Of a stretch of DNA of 64,000 bases, positions 1-10,930 are shown piece by piece (the first letter of the stretch is position 1; each line of letters begins with the position of its first letter). The position numbers and the translations under genes were made by a program. The stretch lies in the NCBI GenBank assembly GCA_022376515.1, contig WTXI01000128.1:41042-105041 (forward strand). Reading direction: 5' to 3'. Under the pieces are notes generated by a model, which was not told the DNA's origin, searched no databases, and saw only the letters and a list, made by a program, of their open reading frames with translations. The stretch comes from Lactifluus volemus. Lineage: Eukaryota; Basidiomycota; Agaricomycetes; Russulales; Russulaceae.

Positions 1-352
1 AGGCACGGAGCAGGGTGCCGAAAACGTGACACAGGTCCACATTAATAGGTGTAACAACTTCGAAGAGGTGAGAAAAATTTGTAAGTGTGAAAAGAGTCGC
101 GGAATCGGAGAGCATAGAAGTTGGTGGTGACGGAAGAGGGGGAGCGAATTCAGTTGCAGAACTCGACGGGGTGAGGTAATGAGATTTCGAAGATGACTCC
201 CAGACAAATCCACGGGTGAAACGTGGGTAATCATTTGGATTGGGACATTGCTCCCTGCGATTTGTCTCCGGGGGGTGACTGACAGGAGAGGCTCGAGTGC
301 CCACGTTTACCGCATCGCAAGCAGACGTGTTGGAATCGGCACTTGGTCCCAT
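1..352 (-). CDS. Retroelement ORF2 (pol) N-terminus, partial
   Basis: An open frame runs off the left edge of the window. It can start at an ATG at 352 and overlaps the end of the Gag-like frame by about 120 bases in a different frame, as is common for retroelement gag/pol pairs. Visible segments include NPNDYPRFTRGFVW and FEVVTPINVDLCHVF. From memory these resemble the N-terminus of basidiomycete reverse transcriptase proteins of DIRS/Ngaro-like (tyrosine recombinase) elements. No catalytic motif is in the window, so the class is a guess. The 117 visible codons contain no stop. Confidence 0.5.
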   Translation of the reverse strand, partial: MGPSADSNTSACDAVNVGTRASPVSHPPETNRREQCPNPNDYPRFTRGFVWESSSKSHYLTPSSSATEFAPPLPSPPTSMLSDSATLFTLTNFSHLFEVVTPINVDLCHVFGTLLRA

Positions 353-1559
353 CGGGGCACGATCCGAGATTGAACCTCTTACATGGTTCTGAGGGACGAC
401 CTCGTGTCGATTTTGCAGGGCCCTGTGTCCTCGTGATCTCTTTGGTTGCGAAAGGGCAATTGACGAATTGAGTGTAGATTGAGTGGAACTCGGTGGTGTC
501 GGATAGGAGAACCCCGACGCTTTCAGCGAGATAGGTTCGGACTCGCTTGTCATACTCGATAACGCGGTCGACCAAGGGTCCGACGGCAATGAAGGTGTCG
601 ACAATATGTTTGGCGTAGGCAGTGAGCTCTCTGGCTCGGTGCGGATAGAGGAAAACGACCGCTTCCTGGTAACGATCCCAGGCGCACCTCCAATCTCCGG
701 AGGAATGAATTTCTCGGGTTGGACGGATGTTAGTGGTGGTGATGTCGATGTCTCCGAAATGTTGAACCGAACGCTTTGAGGGTCCATCAGTCGCGAAATG
801 GAAGTCGAAGAGTCTGTTGAGGTCGACATAGGTGTTGGCGATAACATCCGACCAGAGGGATCCGGGAAAACGCGGCCGTTCTTGGCTTGCAAGGACCCTT
901 TTCTTGACGAGCGCAGGGTCCCGTGCATAATTTTCTTGGAGCTGTGCGGTGAGCTTCCAAACGTCGACGGGTCCTGATGGCGCCGTTCTGTCGAAAGGCA
1001 AGAGCGAGAGGTCGATCCTGTCGGTCTCGTCATCCGAGAATCCGTCGTCATCGCGGCGTCGTTTTCCACGCGGTCGGCGACGTTCTCGCGGAATATCGAA
1101 TTCTTCATCACTGTCGTAGGGTCGCTGCCTCCTTCCTTCCCGTCCAGCTTCGATGTTTTCGTCATCGACGTTTTCGAGCGCCTCGATGTATACGGCCATC
1201 GAGCAATAGACGTGCTCGTGGTCCTGAAATCCCGCTTGCTCCCGCTCCTGGTCTGCTCGCCGAAGGAGCATGATGACAGCATCGCTTCTGGAAACTCTGT
1301 CTCGACGGAAGTCGGCAACGATGTCATCACACGCTCGCAGAAAGGTGGTGGCGACCGGTCTGTGGGCGAGCCGCTCGACATTCTGAGGAGGAGCGAAGGA
1401 ATTTTGAGGAAAGGTCGACTGCGATTCTTGCGTCTGTGAGGTCGCTGTTTCATTCTCAGGCATGTGTGAAATGATTCGAAAGATGGTCGTAGACGAGTTC
1501 GAGTGAAAAAAGTGAGAAGTGGGCGACTGCTGAAGGAGGAACGCAAGATTGAGAAACAA
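231..1559 (-). CDS. Gag-like zinc-finger protein of a retroelement
   Basis: A 442-codon frame without introns; an internal start near 1463 (MPENETATSQ) is also possible. The middle is charged and probably disordered (RRRPRGKRRRDDDGFSDDE). The C-terminus holds a CCCH finger (C-x7-C-x5-C-x3-H, starting CKRFNLGSC) followed at once by a CCHC knuckle (CLRCGKRGHSSLSC). Knuckles of this kind bind nucleic acid in Gag proteins and package the element RNA. The CCCH-plus-CCHC pair recurs in basidiomycete retroelements. The frame is intact and overlaps the start of ORF2, so the element could be recent. Confidence 0.7.
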   Translation of the reverse strand: MFLNLAFLLQQSPTSHFFHSNSSTTIFRIISHMPENETATSQTQESQSTFPQNSFAPPQNVERLAHRPVATTFLRACDDIVADFRRDRVSRSDAVIMLLRRADQEREQAGFQDHEHVYCSMAVYIEALENVDDENIEAGREGRRQRPYDSDEEFDIPRERRRPRGKRRRDDDGFSDDETDRIDLSLLPFDRTAPSGPVDVWKLTAQLQENYARDPALVKKRVLASQERPRFPGSLWSDVIANTYVDLNRLFDFHFATDGPSKRSVQHFGDIDITTTNIRPTREIHSSGDWRCAWDRYQEAVVFLYPHRARELTAYAKHIVDTFIAVGPLVDRVIEYDKRVRTYLAESVGVLLSDTTEFHSIYTQFVNCPFATKEITRTQGPAKSTRGRPSEPCKRFNLGSCPDGTKCRFQHVCLRCGKRGHSSLSCQSPPGDKSQGAMSQSK

Positions 1560-1904
1560 AAGAGAAAAGAGAGAAGGTCACAAATTGAACTGACCTGACG
1601 AGGTGCAAGTTAGGGACAAGGAGAAAGCTCCTAAGTGAGAGAGAGCTTGCACCTTATCAGACAGAAGGATCCAACAAGACCTAGACCTCTGTGGCATCCA
1701 CCACTGCCTAGGTCTTGACTCCTATCTGACAAACGCGAACTCCGGGAGAACGCGGGACCGCCCCTACAGCGCTGCTGAGTGAGACAGCTGAGTAAGGGTG
1801 GTGTAGAGTCACCTACCGAGAGAGGTGAGAAGGAGAACACTGTGCGGGAGACACATGGGGAAGAGTGAGGGAGTCGCCCACAACAGGTGAGCCAATTAGA
1901 CTTA

Positions 1905-2340
1905 TGTAAACTGAAGTTTAAAGTCGATTAAGCAACTTTAAGCAACTGTACATGTTTAAGTAACAATTAAGCAAACACAATAACTAGTAACCAGTGAACC
2001 AATTGTTTTAAGTGGTTTTAAGTGACAATTAAGTGACACCTGATAATCAAGCAACTGCTAAGTGCAGTAAGCAGTCAACAAGATGTTTTAAGTGCAATTA
2101 AGTACACAGACATGACACTTAAGCAGTTGATTAAAAATCACGTGACCACTTTGCTTAAAAAATGGGCATCACTTAACTTGCTTAATTGTGCTTAAATGAC
2201 TTAATTGTCTTAAGCTTCGCTTAATGTACTTAAAACTACTTAAAAAGCAATTTTAAGCAATTTTAAGTACATTTTAAGCATATTTTAAGCACATTTTAAG
2301 TAAAACTTTTTAAGTGACTTTAAGTAACTTTAAGCTGCTT
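1905..2340. repeat. TTTAAG-rich direct and inverted short repeats
   Basis: TTTAAG, TTAAGC and TTAAGT occur dozens of times in both orientations, often spaced 8-14 bases apart. The array sits at the outer 5' end of the Gag-bearing element and stops at the LINE junction. It may be terminal regulatory sequence of the element; no gene is visible in it. Bases 1560-1904 are leader sequence with no convincing frame. Confidence 0.5.
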
Positions 2341-2343
2341 GGA

Positions 2344-3019
2344 CATTTTGCTGATGTTCTGGGGAGCTCCCTCGCACGCCGGGTCACAAGGCCTGGCGCG
2401 CATGCCCTAACACCCCATCAAACCAACCTCCACCGTTTGTGCGGGGACTACTCTCCCACAAAAACAGACATCTCTTTACGTCAGGGCTACAAATCCTCAG
2501 TCAACACGCCTTCTTCGCAGACTATAGTGACCAGTTCCGGCCACTGGCAGGAGACAACACCTTCTGCCCCTGCAACGACGTCCCCTTCACACCCACACTC
2601 TCACCGCTTCACTCAGGCCCGCCCACACCGGCCCCCATCCACCGCTACTCCATCAACCACGTCCTCTTCGACTGCCGCCTCCACTCTGACCACCATGCCT
2701 CCACTATCGGGGGCTTCTCCTCACAGTACCTCTTCTCTACCGAAGCAGGTGGCCGACGTCTCGCCCAATTCTTACTCCTCTCTCAGCAAGGCCTCCGGCC
2801 CCTCCCACCCCACCCTGACCCCCCTTGAATGATTCCGGCCTCGGCCGCGCTCCCTTCTTTCTGACCCCCTCTTATTATACTCCTTCTTTGCCCCTTATCA
2901 TTTACCTTGTTTCCTTACTTGTGTCTCCGTTTTGGATAGTACCTTGTACAGAGTAACTTAGTCTTGTCGCAATATAAGCGGGGACTATAAACCCCAATTC
3001 AAAAAAAAAAAAAAAAAAA
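2344..3019 (+). mobile_element. 3' end of a LINE (non-LTR retrotransposon) with poly(A)
   Basis: The C-terminal coding remnant is followed by about 170 bases of 3' UTR and 19 A residues (3001-3019). Just before the A-tract, GGGG (2980-2983) and CCCC (2992-2995) can form a 4-bp stem around an 8-base loop, plausibly the structure the element's reverse transcriptase recognises. The poly(A) joins the NLR A coding sequence directly. The 5' end is cut off by the retroelement to the left. Confidence 0.75.
2436..2828 (+). pseudogene. LINE reverse transcriptase, C-terminal fragment
   Basis: The reading frame shows the usual tail of fungal LINE ORF2: YSDQFRPLAGDNTFCPC, then after about 27 residues INHVLFDCRLH. 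This is the C-x-C ... H-x-L/F-x2-C cysteine-histidine motif after the RNase H region. Only about 130 codons remain, without polymerase motifs, so the fragment is not functional. A second overlapping frame (from 2314) is a shadow. Confidence 0.6.
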
Positions 3020-6000
3020 CCGCATCGGTGTGACCAATAAATGGACCCGCTACAACCTCTCCACTTGTGGCATCCCATATACGAATCGTGCAGTCATGTG
3101 AGGCCGAGGCGATGCGCCGCCCGTCTGGCGAGAATGCAATAGAGACAATCCAATCAGTATGTCCAATAAATGAGCCCACTACGAGTTCGCCCGTTATGGC
3201 ATCCCACACGCAAATCGTACGGTCTCGTGAGGCAGAGGCGATCCGCTGCCCGTCTGGAGAGAATGCAACGGAGTCGACTTGTGCGCTATGTGCCTGAATC
3301 TCCATTTCCAACGCAGGCCAATGAGACAACTGCCCGCGTTCCAGAGACAATATTTGAGGGAATAGGTGAATGTAGTGCTTAGAAATACGAGAAGATGATG
3401 GCGTGAAGGGCAATGCGGAGATATAGATATGCGGAGCGCTTCTTGCTATCGCCATCCCAAAATATCCCACAAACGCCGATCCATCATTCACCAATCCCAA
3501 AAATGTCTCCGCCTCAGCTTCAGAAGGCTAACCCAATAGTCACTACATGCCATATTCGATTATAGCACGTACGTACCTTCCGCTGGTCAGACCGTAACCA
3601 TATCTTCAGAGATGACAATGCTCGCGAAGCAAAGCCCACACTACTCTTGATGCTGAGCACCTCCAGCCAAAATAGGAACTTTCGCTCGAACAGGGATCGA
3701 AGTTTCATGAAGAGGTCGTGTTCTAAAGCAATGTGTCTTAAATGGTCGCCCCAGAAAAGGCAGGCATATGATAGAGCTGGTGGGATATGTTTCGTGATTC
3801 GAGATTCCAAGTCGGGGACGTCATTGTTGGCGATATACGACGACTCGAGGTCACAGATGTTGAACTTGAGATGATCCAGCATCAATCCAACGCAGGAATG
3901 TGCTAACTGATGGTGGGCCTCCCCAAGGTCGACATAAAACACGTCGCTCTTCTTATTCGTGAGAAAGTCGCGGAATGAAGTATGGAGAGGAACGATTGGA
4001 CGCGCTTCATTGGCTCGAGTCACGTTACTCAGAAGCGAGCCAAGGTGACGAAGCATCTCGAGAACGGGTTCAGAATCCTCCGGGTCATCGATGGGAGCAT
4101 ACCGTCTCAAGGCTACCAAGGATCGAAGGGAGAGAGGCTTGACGGCAGCAAAAAGCTGTCCCATCACCGAGCGAAATAGGACCTGTGCTTCATAAGGTTT
4201 GAAGTAACCTTCCAGAACTTCTTCGTATAACTTGTCCAACGGATCTTGTCTATTGAGATCCCGAGAGTGTCCCAATAGGCGCTGAACGCACTTCTTCTTG
4301 CTAAACCCAAAGGTAGCAGGAGGGCTATTTATGAACCCACATGCGACGGCTGCCCACTGAAACACGCCCTCTGCCGCTTTTGCTAGTTTCATCCCGTGGT
4401 CTTTGAAAACTTCAGGAGGGAGCTCGTTCTCAATATACACGCAAATGTCTTGCTCCGTCCTGGCAGCCAGTGTCGCATCATCCATGTAGAGGGTGTGGAC
4501 AGATAACCCTTTGGAAAATGCAGCCTCGACACTATCCTCCGGCCTTGAGGTGACCAGGATGCGAAATTTTTGCGGGAGCTCGAACAGATTTTGAGAGAGA
4601 AATGCGTGTAGCCCATTTTTACCAGATGCATCTCCGCTTTCATCCAACGCATCGATAACGATAAGAATGGGGTCACGGACTTCCAGGCTCTTGAGTGGCT
4701 CAAGGAGGAGGGATTCGAAGAGTGTGCGATAGTCTCGGGTACCATTAAGAGACGAATTATCCTTCACGACTTGCCGAGGGCTAGTTTGAAAGCAGGATTA
4801 CGATCGGAGAGATCGCGGGCAATTGTCGTGAAGAGTTGGTAAGCCTCGTCTTTCGACTGTTCCTTTCGGAGGAAGGCGAAGTAAGAGCCGAGACCCTTGT
4901 TCTCGAATCGGCGAGCGACTTCGTGTGCAATCGATGACTTCCCTGTTCCTGCTTGGCCGAGGAGGACGAGCGCACGTTCGGATTCTGGATTCTCGACCCA
5001 CTTGATGATGTAATCTAGGAAATCGACGCGTGTGCCAAGAAGGCAGCGCTTCGTATTGCCGTGTCGCCAGCCTCCCTTGTAAGGCAATTCTCTGATTATT
5101 GCGCCGAATTCTGTGAGAGTGTTGTTAGATCGACGAACCGACAATGCTATATCACTTATTAATAAAATCACGCACCAATTCTGATGCTTGGTTTGACATC
5201 GTTGCTAGCTGTGAATTCAATCCAGTGAGCCGAGAACTCCTACTTGGTTGGACAAGTATTACTCACGTGGGTCTGCATGTTACTCACATCGAGCTGTATT
5301 CCGAGCACAGCGACCTCTGTGGTGACAGCAGCACGCGCGAGGAAATCATCTCGCAGTCGGATGAGCGTCGTGCGATACTGTTCAATTTCTCCGTCGACTT
5401 GACCGAAGATATTCTTCCAAGTCCGCGTCCCTGCAACCCGTGTATTTATGGCCACCAACGAGATCTCGATAGGACTTACCGACTTGTACATGCTTCGCAT
5501 ACAATTCGATAAATTTCCCTATTTCAGAGACGCACTGTAGCATCTCCTGTATGATCTTTGCTTGTCTAGACTCCGGCTTGATGTTCCTCAAAGCATCCGC
5601 ATCTTTGGCAAACTCAAATGCATCGCGTATCGCTTCAAATAATGCCTGGACATTGTCGTCACGCCCAACTTGCTGTATGAAAGTCTAGCAGTGAGGTGAA
5701 ATCAGTGTGAATGTTCCGTATACGCCCACTACGCAAGGTGACGCACGTCGGGAACCTTTGAGAGTAGACTCCATGCTAGGGATGCATATGGATGCAACTG
5801 AGAAACCCGAGTTAGCTCAACAAAGGGCGAGTAGAATGATATTGAGCATACTGCTGCATTGGGCCGACAGTATCCATTACCCGCTTGATACCACCAACAG
5901 CACTGCTCCATGTTTCCATGGTTTTGATAGCTTTCTCAGAGCTACGGAGGGCATCACCTGCCAACTCCGCGTCTGGTCGCACAGGGGCAATCGTGATCGT

Positions 6001-6677
6001 TAAGACCGTGGCTGGCTCAGTTGCAGGTCCATCAGTGCTGCTCAAAATGATATCCAGTTCTACATGTAGGATGCTCAGCCAGATGAATAAGAATTGTATG
6101 AAAGACGAACCATGTTGGGGTTCACAGACAACATCCTTCCGTCCAATAAGGGTGTCCTTGTGGATTGTGCTTTTTGCAAAAAGAGATACTGTAATGGCGG
6201 AGAGCGGTTGGACAGCGCTGCAAGAGGCTCAGTTGTAAATAGGAATAAAAATACGAGATTTCCCACAAGGCTTCGATATTCTCGTTCCATTCCACACGTT
6301 GTCCGACGCTCCGCACAGATCGTGTTTGCCATGTCCTCGGCCCGTCGCCACAGTAACGTAGAATTGTCTTTTTCTCCCAAGGGGGGTCTTGATGCGGGGA
6401 AGATTGTGCGCCTTGAGGACTGCCAGGAAAAAGATATAGTACTTATGAGAACAGTATCGCTAGGATACGTACCGGTCACATGTAACTGGAGCAGGGCCTG
6501 ATGTGTTTCGCTGACCTGAGCGCTGTTCAAAGTCGGTTATGTGAGAAAATATTGTAATGAAATTGAAGGAAGTGGTGCACCCTATTCCGGAGTTTTGAGG
6601 ACTTGTGCTGTAGTAATGGTTAACATCAACATCGGGCGGGGGGACAGTTTGACTCACGTATTCCGAGTCTGGATCAT
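3020..6677 (-). pseudogene. NLR A: C2-NACHT-WD40 gene, broken
   Basis: This is a close relative of NLR B, running from a possible ATG at 6677 through C2-like exons, the NACHT exon (about 3580-5110) and the start of the WD40 exon. Two lesions kill it. A 1-bp deletion near 4770 (GACTTGCC where B, C and D have GACTCTGCC) shifts the frame after the Walker A region. A LINE insertion at 3020 cuts the WD40 exon in the third blade, so about 11 blades and the tail are missing. Walker A (GQAGTGKSS) and the Walker B segment (LIVIDALDES) are preserved in separate frames. The second intron donor also looks altered (GTGCAC instead of GTGCGT). The remaining WD40 blades may lie left of the window. Confidence 0.8.
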
Positions 6678-7110
6678 TTGGGTGTGTCCTTGTGCGAGAG
6701 CGATGGTGCTACAACGGTATTGTTTGAGGACTGAGATACAGGAAAGAAGGAAGAGTTGAGCGGTTGAGGCAACGAAGCGTCAAAGGAGGAGGGCGCGTGG
6801 ACGTCGCCTTGTCGCCTTATCGTGATATGATCACGATACGCCTCTTACCCTTTTTGTAGCCTGCTGGGACTAGAACATGACTAGGTCGAGCGTCTAGACC
6901 CACCTTTATAGTAATTGACCCTGGGCATGGTCGTAACTAACACACACTGTTAATCCAATCCCTCAGCTCCACACCCAACAAATCACAGTGCACTTAGTAG
7001 AGCCCGCCCGTCCTCGTCAAGTTCACCTGCCTGCTCCAGCTACGCCTCAAGTGCGATCCGCACCTGTGTGAGGCATCGCGACGTAGTCACGGTGAAAGAT
7101 CCTGATGTGG
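6678..7110 (-). promoter_or_regulatory. NLR A upstream region
   Basis: The sequence matches the region upstream of NLR B (about 20680-21005) almost base for base and holds no gene. Part of it (AACACACACTGTTAATCCAATCC onward) is also shared with the P blocks of the SSP array. It ends where the 3' side of SSP copy S1 begins. No TATA box is obvious. Confidence 0.45.
6818..6838. promoter_or_regulatory. 21-bp perfect palindrome upstream of NLR A
   Basis: TATCGTGAT and ATCACGATA form 9-bp arms around ATG. The site lies about 140 bases upstream of the likely start codon and is conserved at the same place before NLR B. It could be an operator for a dimeric regulator; this is inferred from symmetry and position only. 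Confidence 0.4.
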
Positions 7111-7399
7111 TCCGTTGGGCTTCTCATTACAACATGTACGACTCACGCTTCAGTTCACCATTTATTGTCTACAGCATTTCACGAGTTTGGTGACAGCAAC
7201 ATCATATGCAGTTGATGTCATTCATATTGTCTTAGTCCTCAGGCTCGTGGGTCCTCGCACTTGCACTAGCTCGTTCCCACTACTCATACCACTTGTTCTT
7301 ACGATGAAAAGATCACTGAATAAATGTCCTACTGGCACATAGAGCACATAGAACAAAACGTGAACAGTGGACCCTGACTGACACCGCCGATATGCAAAA

Positions 7400-7737
7400 G
7401 CCGAGAACTAACACATCAGAATAAAGTCCACCCTGTGCGATAATCGTGATTGCACCGTGTGGATAGTGGGTCCTTGTGGGGCTGGTCTGCAGACGTGAAT
7501 AAACTCAGCAGTAGAAGATGCACAAAAGGTACTACCCATCATGCCGGACCAGAAAGGTTTTCAATAGTAGCATCGAGGCCTATTTTAGATCAGTTAAGCT
7601 TGCACCAGATGGGTACGAGTTCTAGCAGAACGCACCATCGATTGCAAACGTTAATATGTCTATATCCGGGTCCTGTGGACTCGGAGCAGCGAGAGCGAGA
7701 ATTGCAAAGAGAGAGCCAAGATGGTCTTCATAAACAT
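7400..7737 (-). pseudogene. SSP copy S1, frameshifted
   Basis: The TATA box (7824-7830), leader and signal-peptide start (MFMKTILALS) are present, but a 1-bp deletion in the signal peptide (CTTTGCAATT for CTTTTGCTGCT) shifts the frame, which stops after about 24 codons. The first Met of the usual MM pair is GTG. Intron 1 boundaries are still recognisable (donor GTGCGT, acceptor AAATAG). Confidence 0.55.
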
Positions 7738-7849
7738 CACTGTGCTCACAGCAAGTAATCTGAAAGAATATTAGGCTTCCGACGGTGATGATGTTGGTGA
7801 GAGAAGAAGGGAGGGGCCCCAGCTTTTATACCCCAGACAGCTCGAGCTT

Positions 7850-9030
7850 GTACGCTATCAGAAGCACCGACTTGGAAGCACCACACTGCTACGGGCGATT
7901 TGGGTCCGTGGATCGGTTCATTACGATCAGCCTCTTCCGAGTCCACTTAATCGTCTGCCGCCGGCACAATCACAAATCACGAGCAGTCTTGAATGGCTGA
8001 ATTGTCCCTCTCATTCCTTGCCTTCTCTCTCCCGGTGCATCTTCGATTTGATCAGTAACGAAGTGCCAAAGGGAGATCACGGGGTCATTGCGCATGGCGC
8101 GCCGCCTCAGTTATACGCCTGATGTCGTGACGTCACATACAGCATAAACTTGCTTGTCCCGTCCTTGTCAAGTCCATACCGTAGTTTACTGCTTTGAGCC
8201 TTTGGCCACGCTTCCTGTTCATCCGCGATAACCAACACACACAGCTAAACTAATTACCATGCTCCACACACAACAAATAATAGCGCATTAGAGCCCACCC
8301 ATCCTCGTTGCGGGTTCATCTGGCTGCTCCAGCTACGCCCCAAGTGCCAACGGGACCACCACACTGAAAAGTTCCGGTGAGCGGAGAGGTGGGCCCGTAC
8401 CTGTGTTGCTGAGCTTACATCAGACTCAAACGGTAGCACGGAGAGTCAGAGACGGCGTGGAAGTGGATGGACTCACCCGGCGAGCTTGTCGATCCATTCT
8501 CGCGACTGATGGTTCAAGTCTACACATGGGTGAGTAAGTGGAATTCCCTGTGCGTGACCAAGGGGTGTGGTAATCACCTCGTCTTCCAACCGGGTAGATG
8601 GAGGTGTCGTTAATGTGCGAGCGGTGCGACAGCCGGCCAACGGCCCAGCCTGAGGTCTCGCTAACAAGTGAGAGCAAATAGTGGGAGGACCATCGAACAG
8701 ACCAAGGAGGAAGGTTAGTAGCTTTTGAGGCTGGCGATGTCGGAACGATACAGTACACCAGCTTGATAAGAAGACCCAAGTGCCGTGGCAATCATGACTG
8801 GCTGAAGGCAAGCTAACAGAGGTCCAAAACAAACACGCATACAATAAGAGTGCGGTAAGGGTGACATTCGATTGAAGATCAAACAGTACGCTTACCATAG
8901 CCACACTACTTCAATTGCCAAATCTCAAGTTGCTGCTCAATGCTTGCGCAAAATTTGTAGAGAATGCATGGCACTGAGTAGAGTTGAAAAGGCGGAGTCA
9001 ACCTGACTAATCCAGACCTAATAAGGAAGG
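7850..9030 (-). repeat. P block, copy 1
   Basis: P blocks run from SSP upstream sequence, through a stretch resembling the first NLR exon and promoter, into a decayed minus-strand gene. That gene is recognisable by segments such as GLFDGPPTICSHLLARP and NHQSREW, which recur in other copies in shifting frames. In this copy the NLR-like leader is short (about 8035-8110). I recognise no function, and no frame is open across the block. Confidence 0.5.
8128..8135. promoter_or_regulatory. TGACGTCA (CRE/bZIP-type site)
   Basis: An 8-bp palindrome identical to the consensus CRE/ATF site. It occurs at the matching place in all five P blocks (also 24860-24867, 29403-29410, 38924-38931, 45220-45227), upstream of the NLR-like leader on the minus strand. 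Conservation could merely reflect recent duplication. Confidence 0.35.
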
Positions 9031-10620
9031 AGAGACTCGACGTCAACGAGCCCCACCCTCTCCTTGCTAGGTGGCAGCTCTCCTACGTCTATGTCCTCAC
9101 ATAACCCCTCCCGGCTGCGCCCCTATGCCTATACCATGGAGCAGATGTCCCATTGGCTATCATCCTCACCTCCATACGATGTTTCAGCACCCTCCACAGC
9201 CGCCCCTCCCTCCAGTGCAACCTGCCCCTACCACTACTGCAGTAGCAGCAGCAGCTTTCCCCACTCCCTGCCTGTTGTTGCTGCTGGTCCCGTGTCGGAC
9301 GTCAAATGAGATGATCGGAGCTTTCCGTCTAATCCTGGTATGTCCCTAGTTCTGCGACCCAGATATTTCTATTTTACTTGTGCTTTCAGGCTAGGCATTG
9401 GCGAAAGAGCCCGTCCAGGATCAAAGTTTGCACCTCAACGTCTTAACCTCTGGATAGGGAAGGCTTCGCTGCTGTCTCATCTCCGGACACGACACCATCG
9501 ATGTCGGGACAGTGTCCCAATATGACATCAATTAATGCTCATCCCCATGTGCCGCGCTAACATCACCTCATCCCGAGGCCGTGACTCACCCAGCGCCGCC
9601 GGGACATTTTCCAATGTCTGTTCTGTCCCTCATGCCCCTTAGTGGCCTGAACATGAGGATTCCTTCCTCCGTGCCTTTGCCGTAAGCCCGAACTTCGTGT
9701 CACGATCACAGCTTGCAGACACTTGTTGTTCTTCGTTGGTATTAGTATTTGTACACTGAGGTACGTTGATTCTTCGTCGACATTCTGGGGTTTCTGATTA
9801 TTTGTATCCTCATAGCATCAACGGCGCACCCTGGTGCCTTGTTGGGAGCATAGTATGCCTGGGTATGAAGCTAGGGCTTAACCACGATCCTACGACGCAG
9901 CTCTCTGACGTGTCAGCTCTGCATCCGTCTCTGGGGGCTTGCCCTCATCCACTTCACCAAATGATACCAACATGCCACGGCTCAGCGACCGAAATAATTG
10001 TGGCCCGACGTGTGTGAGCACTTTTTTTTACTCGGTCATCCGTTTGCAGCAGATGCCAATGTCACACTATCAGGTTATACCGATTGCTCGGACTTGCCCC
10101 TCGTCGCCTCCCCGGCCACTCAGCAAGCCGTTCTTGCAAACGACGGATTCAGCATGTGGTGGGGCCTGTCGAGAGTGAAGACCTCCGCATCGCCGATGGG
10201 TCCTCGGACACTTCCGCTGTTCAGGTTGATGCATAGAGCCTCAAGTTACGTGTCTGTGGTGATGAACAGACCGAACAGTGCATTCATTCGGTCGAAACGA
10301 TCGGATATTGGAATAGTTGGTGGATCCAGGTAGTTTTGCTATTGCATATATACAGTACAGCTGTCCCATGCAAATACAGATTACCGAAAAAAATTAATAA
10401 CTTGCTGAATGCACGTTTTACATGAATGTGGCAGTGGTACGAACTGCACATGTCCCAGGCGCTTCAGATAATCTACGGCGACGGATCATCACGGTCTAGC
10501 TCCATATTTTCGGCGTATACGTAACGAACCCGTCTTTCACGACCGTAACCGTAAATGGTACAATACATGCGGAGCGATGTTCCTAGTGGTCACGATCCAC
10601 GCTTCGCCCCTTTAATATTA
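9031..10620 (+). repeat. LR block, copy 1 (decayed multi-exon gene, unknown)
   Basis: LR blocks keep several coding-like stretches on the plus strand in the same order: a hydrophobic Leu-rich stretch, an intron-like segment (GTATGT to CTCAG), ARPGSKFAPQRLNLWIG, a membrane-like stretch after another intron-like gap (CATCAACGGCGCACCCTGG onward), ANVTLSGYTDCSD, and finally VYVTNPSFTTVTVNGT. No copy is open throughout. The product could be a secreted or membrane protein, but I do not recognise the family. Confidence 0.4.
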
Positions 10621-10930
10621 TCTTGGTCCTCGACGGCTCGCCGTGTCCTCGCACTGCCGGTGGTTCATAACTAGTACTCACCTATGATACAAAATCCCAC
10701 ACTCACAATAGTCGTTCACTTCAAGGACATCTCATAAACGCTATGTTGTCCGTGGGGTGTTTAGGATGAAATGATCACAGAATACATTCCCATTGGCACA
10801 CAGAGAAAAAAGTTGACAACGTGAAGGGTGGGCCCTAGGTCCCTGACATCCCCGATATGCAAAAAACCATGAACCAATATATCAGCCTCTGGTAACATAA
10901 AGTCCACCATGCATGATAATCACGCTTGTA

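Larger units (their letters stand above)
1..2343 (-). mobile_element. 5' part of a retroelement (DIRS/Ngaro-like or LTR type)
   Basis: Reading leftward, the element has an AT-rich leader from about 2343, a Gag-like gene and the start of ORF2 at the window edge. The right boundary is placed where TTTAAG-rich sequence meets LINE sequence; minus-strand TGTCCAAG would then be its first bases. The other end lies outside the window, so terminal repeats and target duplication cannot be checked. Whether the termini are direct or inverted repeats would decide between the LTR and tyrosine-recombinase classes. Confidence 0.5.
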
